A stretch of DNA of 64,000 nt from Betaproteobacteria bacterium (GCA_009783065.1 WRHV01000001.1:51253-115252); one strand, 5' to 3'; counted from the stretch's first letter, positions 9,155 to 19,683 are shown. Translations and numbers: made by a program. The notes: generated by a model from the sequence alone, not told the origin.

Positions 9155-11854
9155 ATGCCGAATCCACAGAATCCAGCTTTTGCCAGAGTAGCGGAGGATA
9201 TTGACGAACAGGAGACAGCGGAATGGCTTGAATCACTGGCTTCCGTCATCAAAATTGAAGGCCCTGAGCGTGCGCATTACCTCGTGGAACGCCTTGCTGA
9301 TCTGGGACGCCGTAAAGGCATTGAACTGCCTTTTTCAACCAATACGGCCTATGTTAATACCATTCCTCTCCATAAGGAGCAGCGTTCGCCCGGAAACATG
9401 GCGATCGAGTCGCGGCTTCGTGGACTGATGCGATGGAATGCGATGGCGATGGTCGTTAGAGCCAATAGCGGTGATGACGGGCTGGGTGGCCATATTGCTT
9501 CCTTTACCTCGGTGGCGACCATGTTCGAAACGGGGTTTAATCATTTTTGGCGGGCGTCTACAGCCGATCACGAGGGTGATCTGGTTTATTTGCAGGGGCA
9601 TTCCTCACCGGGCATCTATGCACGGGCGTTTCTGGAAGGACGCCTCAATGAAGAGCAGCTCGCCAATTTCCGAAGGGAAGTGGGCGGGAATGGGCTTTCT
9701 TCCTATCCCCATCCCAAACTGATGCCTGATTTCTGGCAGTTCCCAACGGTATCCATGGGGCTTGGCCCGATTATGGCGTTATATCAGGCGCGTTTCATGA
9801 AATATTTGCATGCACGCGGTATTGCCGATACATCAGACCGGAAGGTCTGGGTTTTCTGCGGTGATGGCGAGATGGATGAGCCGGAATCCAAGGGTGCAAT
9901 CAGCATGGCCGGGTATGAAAACCTGGATAATCTGATTATGGTGGTCAATTGCAATTTACAGCGCCTGGATGGCCCGGTCAGGGGCAACGGCAAGATCATT
10001 CAGGAACTGGAATCGGATTTCCGGGGAGCCGGCTGGAATGTGATCAAGGTGATTTGGGGTTCTGACTGGGATGCGCTTCTCGCACAGGATCATGACAATG
10101 CCCTAAAAGTACTGATGATGAATACGGTGGATGGCGAATACCAGAATTACAACGCGCAACGCGATGGCACCTACGCACGGGAGCATTTCTTTGGAAAGGA
10201 TCCTCGGACACTCAAGATGGTTGCCAACATGTCGGATGACCAGATCTATCGTCTTTCACGAGGTGGCCATGATCCTCAAAAAGTTTACGCGGCATTCAAG
10301 GCCGCGCATGACCACAAGGGACAGCCGACCATCATCTTGTGCAAGACCGTCAAGGGTTATGGTATGGGTGATGCGGCGGAAGGATTGAATATCGCACACC
10401 AGGTTAAAAAACTGGACTACAGTACGGTTTGCCGGCTACGTGATTCTGCAAGTGTGCCGATTCCGGATGATCAATTGCATGATGTGCCGTTTTACAAACC
10501 GGCTGATGATGCTCCCGAAATGGTGTATCTAAGAGAGAGAAGAGATGCGCTCGGCGGTTTTTTGCCCCAACGCCGTTTACGTGCAGATGAACAATTGCCG
10601 GTTCCGCCGCTATCCGCTTTTCAGCCGGTTTTGGAACCGTCTGCCGCAGGCAGGGAAACATCGACGACGCAAGCCTATGTCCGGATGATCAATCTGCTTT
10701 TACGGGATGCCGGGCTAGGCAATCGCATTGTGCCGATTATGGTGGATGAAGCACGCACATTTGGCATGGAAGGGCTTTTCCGGCAGATTGGCATTTTCAG
10801 CCAGCAAGGGCAGCTTTATGAGCCGGTTGATATAGACCAGGTTATGTATTACCGTGAGGACAAGAACGGGCAGGTTCTCCAGGATGGAATTAATGAGGCG
10901 GGAGGAACGAGTTCCTGGATTGCTGCGGCAACATCCTATTCCAACCATAACCGTATCATGATTCCGTTTTATACCTTTTATTCCATGTTTGGATTTCAGC
11001 GCACAGGTGATCTAATCTGGGCAGCCGCTGATTCGATGGCGCGAGGATTCCTGATCGGCGGTACAGCCGGCCGGACCACATTGAATGGGGAAGGATTGCA
11101 GCATGAGGATGGGCATAGTCATATTATGGCGGCGACCATTCCTTCCTGCATGCCTTATGATCCGAGCTTTGCGCATGAAGTGGCTGTGATTATCCATGAT
11201 GGATTGCAGCGCATGGTAAAACGGCAGGAAGATGTGTTTTATTACATCACGGTTATGAATGAGTCGTACCCGCAGCCGGGCTTGAAACCAGGACAGGAAG
11301 AAGGCATTCTCAAGGGGATGTATCTTTTACAGGAAGGGGAAAAGGAAGCAAAGCATCGGGTACAGCTCCTGGGTTCCGGTACGATCCTGCGTGAGGCGCT
11401 TGCTGCTGCCGAATTGCTGAAAAAGGATTGGAGTATTGCGGCGGATGTTTGGTCTGTGCCGTCATTTACCATCGCCGCGCGAGATGGTCAGGATGCGGAA
11501 CATTGGAATTTGGCGCATCCGGACGAAGAGCAGCGTATTCCGTATGTAACACAGTGCTTGCAGAATACGGCGGGCCCGATTATTGCGTCGACGGATTATA
11601 TCCGTGCTTTTGCCGAGCAGATTCGTGCCTATATTCCCGAAAATCGCCGGTATACCGTTTTGGGTACGGACGGATTTGGCCGTTCTGATACCCGAGCCAA
11701 TTTGCGCCATTTCTTTGAGGTAGACCGTTACTACATCACGCTGTGCGCGTTACAGTCATTAAGCAGAGATAATGTGATTTCCGGTTCTACGGTTGGAGCG
11801 GCCATCCGGAAGTATGCGATTGATGTAAATAAGCCCAATCCGGTTAACGAATAA
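9155..11854 (+). CDS. aceE: Pyruvate dehydrogenase E1 component, homodimeric type
   Basis: Thiamine diphosphate-dependent E1 of the pyruvate dehydrogenase complex, which decarboxylates pyruvate and acetylates the lipoyl groups of AceF. The 899-residue protein has the TPP motif GDGEMDEPESKGAI...NCNLQRLDGPV near residues 230-275 and C-terminal VLGTDGFGRSDTRANLRHFFEVD, as in homodimeric bacterial E1. A GAAAGG ribosome site lies just before the ATG. It is first in an aceE-aceF-lpdA operon, with 65 nt before aceF. No pdhR-type regulator is adjacent. Confidence 0.97.
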   Translation: MPNPQNPAFARVAEDIDEQETAEWLESLASVIKIEGPERAHYLVERLADLGRRKGIELPFSTNTAYVNTIPLHKEQRSPGNMAIESRLRGLMRWNAMAMVVRANSGDDGLGGHIASFTSVATMFETGFNHFWRASTADHEGDLVYLQGHSSPGIYARAFLEGRLNEEQLANFRREVGGNGLSSYPHPKLMPDFWQFPTVSMGLGPIMALYQARFMKYLHARGIADTSDRKVWVFCGDGEMDEPESKGAISMAGYENLDNLIMVVNCNLQRLDGPVRGNGKIIQELESDFRGAGWNVIKVIWGSDWDALLAQDHDNALKVLMMNTVDGEYQNYNAQRDGTYAREHFFGKDPRTLKMVANMSDDQIYRLSRGGHDPQKVYAAFKAAHDHKGQPTIILCKTVKGYGMGDAAEGLNIAHQVKKLDYSTVCRLRDSASVPIPDDQLHDVPFYKPADDAPEMVYLRERRDALGGFLPQRRLRADEQLPVPPLSAFQPVLEPSAAGRETSTTQAYVRMINLLLRDAGLGNRIVPIMVDEARTFGMEGLFRQIGIFSQQGQLYEPVDIDQVMYYREDKNGQVLQDGINEAGGTSSWIAAATSYSNHNRIMIPFYTFYSMFGFQRTGDLIWAAADSMARGFLIGGTAGRTTLNGEGLQHEDGHSHIMAATIPSCMPYDPSFAHEVAVIIHDGLQRMVKRQEDVFYYITVMNESYPQPGLKPGQEEGILKGMYLLQEGEKEAKHRVQLLGSGTILREALAAAELLKKDWSIAADVWSVPSFTIAARDGQDAEHWNLAHPDEEQRIPYVTQCLQNTAGPIIASTDYIRAFAEQIRAYIPENRRYTVLGTDGFGRSDTRANLRHFFEVDRYYITLCALQSLSRDNVISGSTVGAAIRKYAIDVNKPNPVNE

Positions 11855-11919
11855 GAAAGCCGGACGCTGTATCGAAGGGGATAACATCAGGTGCCATGCC
11901 TGACTGAAAGGGCGGAATT

Positions 11920-13227
11920 ATGAGTTTAGTGGAAATCAAAGTACCGGATATGGGTGACTTCAAGGATGTTGATGTTATCGAAGTGATGGTCAAGGAAGGT
12001 GACAGGATCGAGCCGGATCAATCGCTGATTACAGTCGAATCAGATAAGGCCAGCATGGAAATTCCTTCTCCGCAAGCCGGTATTGTCAAAGAAGTGAGAG
12101 TGAAACTGGGTGACAAGGTTTCGGAAGGAACGTTTCTGCTCGTTCTTGATACGGGTGAGGCGGAAGTGCCGGTGGAAAAAGATAAAACAATCATGCCTGC
12201 ACAGGCTGAAAAAGCGGAAGTACCCGCTCAAATTTCATCCCTATCTCCTGAGCCTTCACCCGTTACGACAGAATCGGGGAAGATGCCGGCGTATATGCCT
12301 TCCGCTTTGGAACAATTGTCTCATGCGTCCCCTTCCATTCGCAAGTTTGCACGGGAATTGGGGGTGGATTTGAACCAGGTTCGTGGAACAGGCCTTAAGG
12401 GGCGGATTCTGCGTGAAGATGTGCAGGTTTTTGTTAAGGCGGCACTCGCAGGAGGTGCCGCGCCATCCGGCGGTGCAATGGCGGATCATTTCCGCTTTCC
12501 GGCCTGGCCATCGCTTGATTTTAGTGGGTTCGGGGCGACTGAAATACAGCCGTTATCCCGTATTAAGCGAATCAGCGGACCCAATTTGCACCGTAATCTG
12601 GTCATGATTCCCCATGTGACACAATATGAGGATGCGGATGTGACAGAGCTTGAAGCTTTCCGCCAGTCGCAAAACAAGCTGCTTCAAACGGAAGGCGTCA
12701 AGCTGACCATGCTTTCTTTTGTGATCAAAGCCTGCATCGCGGTATTAAAAAAATACCCGCAATTCAATGCCTCGCTGGATGAAAAGAAAGAAAACCTGAT
12801 TCTCAAGCATTACTACAATATCGCTTTTGCGGCTGATACACCGCACGGCCTGGTTGTACCTGTCGTCAAGAATGCAGACCAAAAAGGCGTGGTTGAAATT
12901 GCACGGGAAGTCGCTGAACTGGCTTCGCTTGCCCGGGAAGGCAAATTGAGTCCTTCTGATCTGCGTGGCGCCAGCTTTACAATTACCTCGCTGGGCGGCA
13001 TTGGGGGAACCTATTTCACCCCCTTTATCAATGCGCCTGAAGTGGCCATTATCGGGTTGTCACGCATGACCATGAAACCGATATGGGATGGCAGCGCGTT
13101 TGTACCGCGCATGATATTGCCGCTTTCCTTTAGTTATGATCACCGCGCAATTGATGGGGCGGAAGGCGCTCGTTTCGTTTCCTATCTGGCGGAAGTGCTG
13201 GGTGATATGAAAAAAATGCTTTTGTGA
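11920..13227 (+). CDS. aceF: Pyruvate dehydrogenase E2 (dihydrolipoamide acetyltransferase)
   Basis: Core E2 of the pyruvate dehydrogenase complex, transferring acetyl groups from lipoate to CoA. Order in the 435-residue protein: one lipoyl domain (residues 1-75, lysine in DKASMEI), a flexible linker, a peripheral-subunit-binding domain (about 130-165, SPSIRKFARELGV...GRILREDV), a second linker, and the catalytic domain ending with the active-site motif SYDHRAIDGA. Only one lipoyl domain is present, against three in E. coli. Its lipoyl coding region is nearly identical in DNA to that at the start of lpdA. Confidence 0.96.
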   Translation: MSLVEIKVPDMGDFKDVDVIEVMVKEGDRIEPDQSLITVESDKASMEIPSPQAGIVKEVRVKLGDKVSEGTFLLVLDTGEAEVPVEKDKTIMPAQAEKAEVPAQISSLSPEPSPVTTESGKMPAYMPSALEQLSHASPSIRKFARELGVDLNQVRGTGLKGRILREDVQVFVKAALAGGAAPSGGAMADHFRFPAWPSLDFSGFGATEIQPLSRIKRISGPNLHRNLVMIPHVTQYEDADVTELEAFRQSQNKLLQTEGVKLTMLSFVIKACIAVLKKYPQFNASLDEKKENLILKHYYNIAFAADTPHGLVVPVVKNADQKGVVEIAREVAELASLAREGKLSPSDLRGASFTITSLGGIGGTYFTPFINAPEVAIIGLSRMTMKPIWDGSAFVPRMILPLSFSYDHRAIDGAEGARFVSYLAEVLGDMKKMLL

Positions 13228-13285
13228 ATTCTGTATTGATGGGACGTGACTTTTTTTGTCTCAAAATGGAATCGAAAGGAAAAAC

Positions 13286-15016
13286 GTGAGCTTGGTCGAA
13301 ATCAAAGTACCGGATATTGGCGACTTCAAGGATGTCGATGTTATCGAGATTATGGTCAAAGAAGGTGACGGAATTAAGCTGGAACAATCGTTGATTACAA
13401 TCGAATCAGATAAGGCCAGCATGGAAATCCCTTCTCCGCAAGCCGGCATTGTCAAAGAAGTCAGAGTAAAACTGGGTGACAAAGTCTCTCAAGATTCCGT
13501 TCTTCTCTTGCTGGAAACGGAAAGTGCGGGAAATGCCACAGCCGGTTTGTCGCCGGTTTCATCGTCAGAGTCGTCCACTTCTACCGGATTTAACATACCT
13601 GATGTGGAATGCGATACCCTGGTGTTGGGAGCAGGGCCTGGCGGCTATACCGCCGCATTCAGAGCGGCTGATCTTGGTCAGCAGGTTGTACTTGTTGAGC
13701 GGTATGCCGTGTTGGGGGGTGTTTGTCTGAATGTTGGCTGCATTCCATCAAAAGCGTTGCTGCATGCGGCGAAAGTCATTATTGATGCGGAAGAAATGGA
13801 TGCGTTTGGCATTCGGATGGGTGTCCCCGTCATTGAAGTCGAAAAACTGAGAGACTGGAAAAATGCAGTCGTTGGCAAGCTTACTGGCGGACTGGCTTCT
13901 CTGGCGCGGGCGAGGCAAGTGCGGATCATACAAGGAACCGGCACATTTATTTCCCCTTATACCATGATGGTTCAGACGGCTGAAGGCGTAAAAAATATCC
14001 GATTCAAAAACGCGATTATTGCAGCGGGTTCTTCGGCAGTGCAAATTCCCGGATTTCCGTATGGCCATCCGGCATTGATGGATTCAACAGGCGCGCTCGA
14101 ACTGCGAAACATCCCGAAAAAGATGCTGGTTATCGGCGGCGGGATCATCGGTCTGGAAATGGCGTGCGCCTATGATGCTTTCGGCGCGCGCGTCACGGTT
14201 GTCGAGGCTCATGCCGGACTTATTCCTTCTGCTGATAGGGATATGGTTGGTGTTCTCCAGAATCGGATCAATAAACGGTACGATGCGGTTTACCTTAATG
14301 CCAAAGTGACGCAACTGGAGCCGAAAGGAGATAAGCTGATGGCGACATTTCAAGGTGAAAATGTGCCGGCTGAACCCCAGGAATTTGATATGGTGCTGGT
14401 CGCTGTCGGCAGACGGCCGAACGGCAGGTTGATCGATGCGGAAAATGCGGGGGTGTTTGTTGATGAATCCGGCTATATTCCTGCTGACAGGCAGCAGCGA
14501 ACCAATGTTCCGCATATTTTTTCCATTGGCGATATATGCGGAGAACCCATGCTGGCGCACAAGGCCAGCATGGAAGGTAAAGTTGCTGCGGAAGTCATTG
14601 CCGGTGAAAAAGCGGCTTTTGATGCGCTGACGATACCATCCGTTGCTTATACCGACCCCGAAATTGCCTGGATGGGGCTGACGGAAACGGAAGCGCAATC
14701 CAGAGGAATACCCTATGAAAAATCGGTTTTTCCCTGGACTGCTTCAGGTCGCGCATTGACCATGGCACGCGATGATGGGCTGACTAAACTGATCTGGGAC
14801 CCGCAAACAAAAAAAATCATGGGGGGCGCCATTGTCGGTGTCAATGCAGGTGAGCTTCTGGCAGAACTGGTTCTGGCTTTGGAGATGGGGAGCGATCTGG
14901 ATGATGTCGCATTGACGGTGCACGCGCATCCCTCTCTTTCAGAGACAATCATGTTTGCCGCTGAAGTTGGACTGGGCAATATTACCGATCTGTATCTTCC
15001 AAAAAAGCGTCACTAA
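13286..15016 (+). CDS. lpdA: Dihydrolipoamide dehydrogenase (E3) with N-terminal lipoyl domain
   Basis: E3 flavoprotein that reoxidises dihydrolipoamide with NAD+. The 576-residue protein has an N-terminal lipoyl domain (about 1-75), a Ser/Thr-rich linker, then the FAD-binding VLGAGPGGYTAAFRAA and the redox disulfide GGVCLNVGCIPSKALL, an NAD-binding IGGGIIGLEMA, and C-terminal VHAHPSLSET with the active-site His. I chose the GTG at 13286 because AAAGGA precedes it by 7 nt and it aligns with the aceF start; the frame is open to a TTG at 13256. The extra lipoyl domain on E3 is common in betaproteobacteria. Confidence 0.95.
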   Translation: MSLVEIKVPDIGDFKDVDVIEIMVKEGDGIKLEQSLITIESDKASMEIPSPQAGIVKEVRVKLGDKVSQDSVLLLLETESAGNATAGLSPVSSSESSTSTGFNIPDVECDTLVLGAGPGGYTAAFRAADLGQQVVLVERYAVLGGVCLNVGCIPSKALLHAAKVIIDAEEMDAFGIRMGVPVIEVEKLRDWKNAVVGKLTGGLASLARARQVRIIQGTGTFISPYTMMVQTAEGVKNIRFKNAIIAAGSSAVQIPGFPYGHPALMDSTGALELRNIPKKMLVIGGGIIGLEMACAYDAFGARVTVVEAHAGLIPSADRDMVGVLQNRINKRYDAVYLNAKVTQLEPKGDKLMATFQGENVPAEPQEFDMVLVAVGRRPNGRLIDAENAGVFVDESGYIPADRQQRTNVPHIFSIGDICGEPMLAHKASMEGKVAAEVIAGEKAAFDALTIPSVAYTDPEIAWMGLTETEAQSRGIPYEKSVFPWTASGRALTMARDDGLTKLIWDPQTKKIMGGAIVGVNAGELLAELVLALEMGSDLDDVALTVHAHPSLSETIMFAAEVGLGNITDLYLPKKRH

Positions 15017-15165
15017 TTCGGTATAAGACTGCCGATGAGACAGCAGTGGCATTTCAATCTTGTTTCGGCTTACTTGCCTTCTGTCGTCTACAAGCTGAGT
15101 CGATGTGATTGGCGCATGTTATGTAAAAAATAAAATCAGTTCCAATTGACTCAAAGGGCGTGCGG

Positions 15166-15193
15166 AAAAGCCTCATTAGAGTATGAGGCTTTT
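15166..15193 (+). terminator. Terminator after the aceE-aceF-lpdA operon
   Basis: Perfect 11-bp stem (AAAAGCCTCAT / ATGAGGCTTTT) with a six-base loop, ending in four T residues, 150 nt after the lpdA stop. It has the shape of a rho-independent terminator and may work in both directions. Confidence 0.75.
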
Positions 15194-15199
15194 ACCGGC

Positions 15200-15237
15200 G
15201 AAAAAAAAAACCCACAGACTAAGACTATGGGGTTTTG
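15200..15237 (-). terminator. Terminator after cspA
   Basis: On the minus strand, AACCCCATAG pairs with CTGTGGGTT (one bulge) around a short loop, followed by a run of ten T residues. It begins 17 nt after the cspA stop, a classic rho-independent terminator position and shape. Confidence 0.8.
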
Positions 15238-15253
15238 ACAAAACTGGAAACGA

Positions 15254-15457
15254 TTAGACGGACTGAATGTTTGAAGCCTGTTTGCCTTTAGGGCCTTGGG
15301 TAATTTCAAACTGAACTCTTTGTCCTTCTTTTAAGGTTTTGAATCCATTCATGTTGATTGCGGAAAAGTGAGCAAACAAATCCTCTCCACCATCTTCCGG
15401 AGTAATGAAACCAAAACCTTTAGAATCGTTAAACCACTTGACTGTTCCTGTTGCCAT
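15254..15457 (-). CDS. Cold shock protein, CspA family
   Basis: Single-stranded nucleic acid-binding OB-fold protein of 67 residues, acting as an RNA chaperone. RNP1 is KGFGFITPE (residues 13-21) and RNP2 is DLFAHFSAI (27-35), both intact. The paralogue class (cold-induced or constitutive) cannot be told from sequence alone. An AT-rich region of about 340 bp separates it from divergent clpS, long enough for the extended 5' leader common to cold shock genes. A clear terminator follows. Confidence 0.95.
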   Translation of the reverse strand: MATGTVKWFNDSKGFGFITPEDGGEDLFAHFSAINMNGFKTLKEGQRVQFEITQGPKGKQASNIQSV

Positions 15458-15802
15458 AATAAAAGGGTCATCCTATAAAAATGCATTATGTTTGCCAGAC
15501 TGTTTGAAAATGTTACAAATTTTTCCTGAGCCTGCCCTTTTGATATCATACAATTAACTACATACCGGGCAATTGCAGTTACCAATATCACATTTTTGGT
15601 GTAAAGAAATATAAAGTCAAGTATTTTTCCTGAAATTTTTTGAAATATTGATAAATATTAAGCAAATGAATGACATTTATGTTGCTTTTATAAAAATTGT
15701 TTCCGAATGGAAATAGACATAAAAAGGAAAAATCGCGTAATATCAATTCTGTGCTTTGCGTTCGCGCACAAGCTTAAAACAGATTAAGATTTAAACTTAT
15801 TG
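15458..15802. other. Divergent intergenic region between cspA and clpS
   Basis: About 345 AT-rich bases with no convincing gene. It must hold the cspA promoter and leader (minus) and the clpSA promoter (plus). On the minus strand a TTGACT hexamer at 15615-15620 could be a -35 element, but no good -10 lies at the right distance. Confidence 0.6.
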
Positions 15803-16114
15803 ATGATGGGAACACAGCAGGAAAACAACATATTGCTTGAGCATGAGGTTTTGCTTGCCAAGCCGCCACCTTTATACCAGGTGGTATTGCTAAATGATGA
15901 TTATACGCCTATGGAATTTGTCATCATTGTTCTTCAGGAATATTTTCAAAAGGATCACACGGCTGCGACTGAAATCATGCTGAAGGTTCACTATGAAGGT
16001 AAAGGGATATGCGGTATTTTCCCTAAGGATATTGCAAGTACAAAAGTTGAGCTTGTATTGAGTTATGCCCGCAATCAGGGGCATCCACTGCAGTGCGTAA
16101 TGGAGGAAGTATGA
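15803..16114 (+). CDS. clpS: ATP-dependent Clp protease adaptor ClpS
   Basis: N-degron adaptor that delivers substrates to ClpAP. The roughly 103-residue protein has [17 protein letters not shown], holding the substrate-pocket [10 protein letters not shown], and the mid-helix motif [16 protein letters not shown]. The start is ambiguous among TTG 15800, ATG 15803 and ATG 15806; no clear ribosome site decides it. Its stop overlaps the clpA start (ATGA), consistent with a coupled clpS-clpA operon. Confidence 0.95.
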   Translation: MMGTQQENNILLEHEVLLAKPPPLYQVVLLNDDYTPMEFVIIVLQEYFQKDHTAATEIMLKVHYEGKGICGIFPKDIASTKVELVLSYARNQGHPLQCVMEEV

Positions 16115-18417
16115 TTGCGCAGGAACTGGAAGTCAGTCTGCATATGGCCTTTGTTGAGGCTCGGCAGGCGCGTTATGAATTTATTACAGTTGAGCATTTA
16201 TTGCTGGCTTTGCTGGATAATCCTTCGGCGGCGGAAGTTTTGAAGGCTTGTAATGCCAATCTGGATGATTTGCGCAAAATGCTGTCTAACTTCATCAGTG
16301 ATAACACGCCTGTTGTGCCGGGTATCGCAGAAGTAGATACACAGCCGACATTGGGTTTCCAGCGTGTTATCCAGCGTGCAATCATGCATGTGCAATCGGC
16401 GTCCAACGGCAAGAAAGAAGTCAATGGCGCGAATGTGCTGGTTGCTATTTTTGGTGAAAAGGATTCCCACGCTGTCTATTATCTCCACCAGCAAGGCGTG
16501 ACCCGTTTGGATGTTGTCAATTTTATTTCCCACGGGGTCAGGAAAGCTCCCCAGCCGGAAATGCCAAAGACACTCGAAAGTACGGAAGAGGCATCAGGCA
16601 ATGTTTCGCAAAAAGAAACGGCACTGGATCAATATACGCAAAATCTGAACATGCAGGCCATCTCCGGCAAAATTGATCCCCTTATTGGACGCGAAGAAGA
16701 AGTCGACCGTGTCATCCAGGTTCTATGTCGGCGCAGAAAAAATAATCCCCTGCTTGTTGGTGAGGCCGGTGTCGGCAAAACTGCGATTGCGGAAGGGCTG
16801 GCCTGGCGTATTACACAAAAAGATGTGCCTGAAGTCTTGCAGGAGGCGGTGGTTTACGAGCTGGATATGGGCGCCTTGCTTGCGGGAACAAAATACAGAG
16901 GCGATTTCGAGCAGCGTTTAAAGGCAGTGCTCAAGCAACTTAAGGACAGTCCGAATTCCATTCTTTTTATTGATGAAATTCATACCATTATTGGAGCAGG
17001 TTCTGCGTCAGGCGGGACACTGGATGCTTCCAATCTTTTAAAGCCCGCATTATCCAGTGGCCAGATGAAATGTATCGGAGCCACGACATTCAATGAATTC
17101 CGTGGTGTTTTTGAAAAAGATCATGCACTGGCAAGGCGTTTCCAGAAGATTGATATTCATGAACCGACAATTGAGCAGACCGTGCAGATCCTTCGTGGAT
17201 TGAAGTCCCGTTTTGAGGATCATCACAACGTCCGGTACTCCACTTCGGCGCTGACAACGGCGGCCGAACTTTCAGCCCGTTTCATCAATGACCGTCACCT
17301 GCCGGACAAGGCTATTGATGTTATTGACGAAGCGGGGGCCGCACAGCGTATTTTGCCGAAATCGAAGCAGAAAAAAATGATCGGCAAAGCCGAAATCGAA
17401 GAAATTATTTCCAAAATTGCGCGTATTCCGCCACAGACCGTCAACCAGGACGACAGGAGCAAGCTCCAGAATCTGGATCGGGATCTGAAAAATGTCGTAT
17501 TCGGACAGGATGATGCCATTGATGCGTTGGCAGCGAGCATCAAGATGGCGCGTGCGGGCCTGGGCAAGATGGATAAGCCGATTGGCGCTTTTCTCTTTTC
17601 CGGCCCGACCGGTGTCGGCAAAACCGAAGTGGCCAGGCAACTTGCATTTGTATTGGGTATCGACCTTGTCCGTTTTGACATGTCGGAATATATGGAGCGC
17701 CATGCTGTCAGCCGTATGATCGGTGCGCCGCCAGGCTATGTCGGATTCGACCAGGGTGGTTTGCTGACGGAAGCGATTACCAAGAAGCCGCATGCCGTAT
17801 TGCTTTTGGATGAAATTGAAAAGGCGCATCCGGATATTTTCAATGTGCTGCTCCAGGTGATGGATCATGGCAGCCTGACTGACAACAACGGGCGTAAAGC
17901 CGATTTTCGCAATACCATCATTATCATGACGACCAATGCCGGTGCGGAAAGCCTGCAAAAATCCGGTATTGGATTTACGAATCAGAAGCAAGCCGGTGAT
18001 GAAATGGTGGATATCAAGCGGATGTTCGCACCCGAATTCCGTAATCGTCTGGATGCGATCATCAGTTTTCAGGCACTGGATGAGGGAATTATTTTGCGTG
18101 TGGTTGATAAATTCCTGATTCAGCTTGAAGAACAATTACATGAGAAGAAAGTCGATGCCACTTTTACAGACAAACTGAGAAAGTTCCTGGCGAAGAAGGG
18201 TTTTGATCCGATGATGGGGGCCAGGCCCATGTTGCGTTTGATTCAGGACTTGATACGTCGGGCGCTTGCGGATGAATTGCTGTTTGGGCGGCTTGTTTCC
18301 GGTGGCACGGTTATTGTTGATCTGGACGATAATGAAGAGATTATCCTGGATTTTACAGATAGTCCGAAATCACCAGAAACACCTGAAAGTATCGTAGATG
18401 TTGCTGAAATAGAATAA
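16111..18417 (+). CDS. clpA: ATP-dependent Clp protease ATPase subunit ClpA
   Basis: AAA+ unfoldase that feeds ClpP. Order in the 768-residue protein: N-domain (about 1-140) that binds ClpS, first AAA+ module with Walker A GEAGVGKT and Walker [11 protein letters not shown], second module with Walker [10 protein letters not shown] and [12 protein letters not shown], then the C-terminal D2-small domain. I chose ATG 16111 because GGAGGA lies just upstream and it overlaps the clpS stop; an in-frame start at 16093 is less likely. clpP is not in this window. Confidence 0.96.
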   Translation: MIAQELEVSLHMAFVEARQARYEFITVEHLLLALLDNPSAAEVLKACNANLDDLRKMLSNFISDNTPVVPGIAEVDTQPTLGFQRVIQRAIMHVQSASNGKKEVNGANVLVAIFGEKDSHAVYYLHQQGVTRLDVVNFISHGVRKAPQPEMPKTLESTEEASGNVSQKETALDQYTQNLNMQAISGKIDPLIGREEEVDRVIQVLCRRRKNNPLLVGEAGVGKTAIAEGLAWRITQKDVPEVLQEAVVYELDMGALLAGTKYRGDFEQRLKAVLKQLKDSPNSILFIDEIHTIIGAGSASGGTLDASNLLKPALSSGQMKCIGATTFNEFRGVFEKDHALARRFQKIDIHEPTIEQTVQILRGLKSRFEDHHNVRYSTSALTTAAELSARFINDRHLPDKAIDVIDEAGAAQRILPKSKQKKMIGKAEIEEIISKIARIPPQTVNQDDRSKLQNLDRDLKNVVFGQDDAIDALAASIKMARAGLGKMDKPIGAFLFSGPTGVGKTEVARQLAFVLGIDLVRFDMSEYMERHAVSRMIGAPPGYVGFDQGGLLTEAITKKPHAVLLLDEIEKAHPDIFNVLLQVMDHGSLTDNNGRKADFRNTIIIMTTNAGAESLQKSGIGFTNQKQAGDEMVDIKRMFAPEFRNRLDAIISFQALDEGIILRVVDKFLIQLEEQLHEKKVDATFTDKLRKFLAKKGFDPMMGARPMLRLIQDLIRRALADELLFGRLVSGGTVIVDLDDNEEIILDFTDSPKSPETPESIVDVAEIE

Positions 18418-18430
18418 TAAAATAGTGTTT

Positions 18431-18461
18431 AAAAAAGCCCGACAATCTGTCGGGCTTTTTT
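18431..18461. terminator. Bidirectional terminator after clpA
   Basis: Perfect 14-bp stem (AAAAAAGCCCGACA / TGTCGGGCTTTTTT) with a three-base loop, 13 nt after the clpA stop. A and T runs on both sides let it serve clpA and the convergent polyferredoxin gene, whose stop it touches. Confidence 0.9.
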
Positions 18462-19683
18462 ATGCCCAAAGTTGTATAGCCCAGATGATCCCAAGAATCC
18501 CAAGAGCGGTTCCATAAATAATCATGGCCATGACATTACGGATGTTCTTTTCACGAATAAGCAGACGCCATCCCAACCAAAAGGAAAATAGAAAAGCAAC
18601 GGCAAGGAGCGCCAGTTGTGACAGGAGGATACTCTGCATAACCCAGGCAGCCGGCTGAAAGAAGGAGAGAGTAGACGTTGTCAATCCAAGGAAAAAACCG
18701 GTTCCTGCCAGCGGGATCATCCCTAGTGAAAGTTGCTGCCATGATACGGTTGCATGGGATATGGTTTTGTATGACAGCCATGTCATTCCCCAAAAAAAGA
18801 GTCCCAGCAATATTCCGGTTCCTGAAACAAGAGCGAACATAAAAAGAAGAGGGGTATGGACTGCATTTTCCGTCGCATAAAAATAAATAAAAGGATATTT
18901 TGTGAACAAAAATGCCGCTGTGCAAATGCCGGTTAGGCCAAAAAACAGGGTTAAAGCTTCAACGGTATGGGTTTGTTTTGAAACGTCAGAAAGGATTTCC
19001 CGATCTGGCGCGCGTATTGCCAGTTCTACGGCATCCCGATGACTGCTACAGCGGCCACACGCATGGCAAGCGGATGCGCTTTTCATCTGCTTGATATTGA
19101 TTAAGGGGGCGCAATGGATTGGTTCTACAGGGTTTTTGTAGGCATCCCATTTTTTGGGATCGACTCGAAAATGAAAAAAAGAAAGTTTTGCCAGATAGAT
19201 GAAAATACTGTTGGAAGGGCATAGGTACATACACCAGATGCGTCTGCCGTTCCCGTATAAGAAACCCGTCAGTGCGCAAGCAAGAGTGAGCGAGCCGAGC
19301 AGGATAGACGTTCCCAAATGATTGTAGGTTGCGTTAGACAAGCAAAAAGCAATGGTATAGGAAAGAAGTGTTAGATAGGGCCATCCGGGCCAGCGTATCC
19401 AGCGAGGGATGGATCGCTTTTGCCCATGATGGCTGATGGTTTCGGTTAATGTACCGTCAGGACAGAAAATACCGCACCAGATTCGTCCAAAGATCATGGT
19501 GGAGAGTATGATTAATGGCCAGCCGAATCCCCAGAAGATAAAAACGGATAACAATTGAAGATCTTTCCATGAGAAGGGCGTTTCTGCCGGATCAGGAAAA
19601 ATGAATGGAGCAAGTAGTAAAAACAGGTAAAGGACGACCATGCTCCACTGGATGAATGCGATCGTTTTTGTGTGATGTCTCAT
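18460..19683 (-). CDS. Membrane polyferredoxin, NapH/FtrD-like 4Fe-4S protein
   Basis: Integral membrane iron-sulfur protein of about 407 residues. There are several membrane segments, two cytoplasmic-type cysteine motifs (CGIFCPDGTLTE near residue 70 and CMYLCPSNS near 156) as in NapH, NosR and CcoG relatives, then CHACGRCSSHR with three rather than four cysteines, and four or five more C-terminal membrane helices. The C-terminal layout recalls the ferredoxin-like partner of ferrous iron transport systems (FtrD type), but no transporter lies beside it. I chose ATG 19683 because the upstream 34 residues look non-coding. Role in electron transfer is inferred; partner unknown. Confidence 0.75.
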   Translation of the reverse strand: MRHHTKTIAFIQWSMVVLYLFLLLAPFIFPDPAETPFSWKDLQLLSVFIFWGFGWPLIILSTMIFGRIWCGIFCPDGTLTETISHHGQKRSIPRWIRWPGWPYLTLLSYTIAFCLSNATYNHLGTSILLGSLTLACALTGFLYGNGRRIWCMYLCPSNSIFIYLAKLSFFHFRVDPKKWDAYKNPVEPIHCAPLINIKQMKSASACHACGRCSSHRDAVELAIRAPDREILSDVSKQTHTVEALTLFFGLTGICTAAFLFTKYPFIYFYATENAVHTPLLFMFALVSGTGILLGLFFWGMTWLSYKTISHATVSWQQLSLGMIPLAGTGFFLGLTTSTLSFFQPAAWVMQSILLSQLALLAVAFLFSFWLGWRLLIREKNIRNVMAMIIYGTALGILGIIWAIQLWA

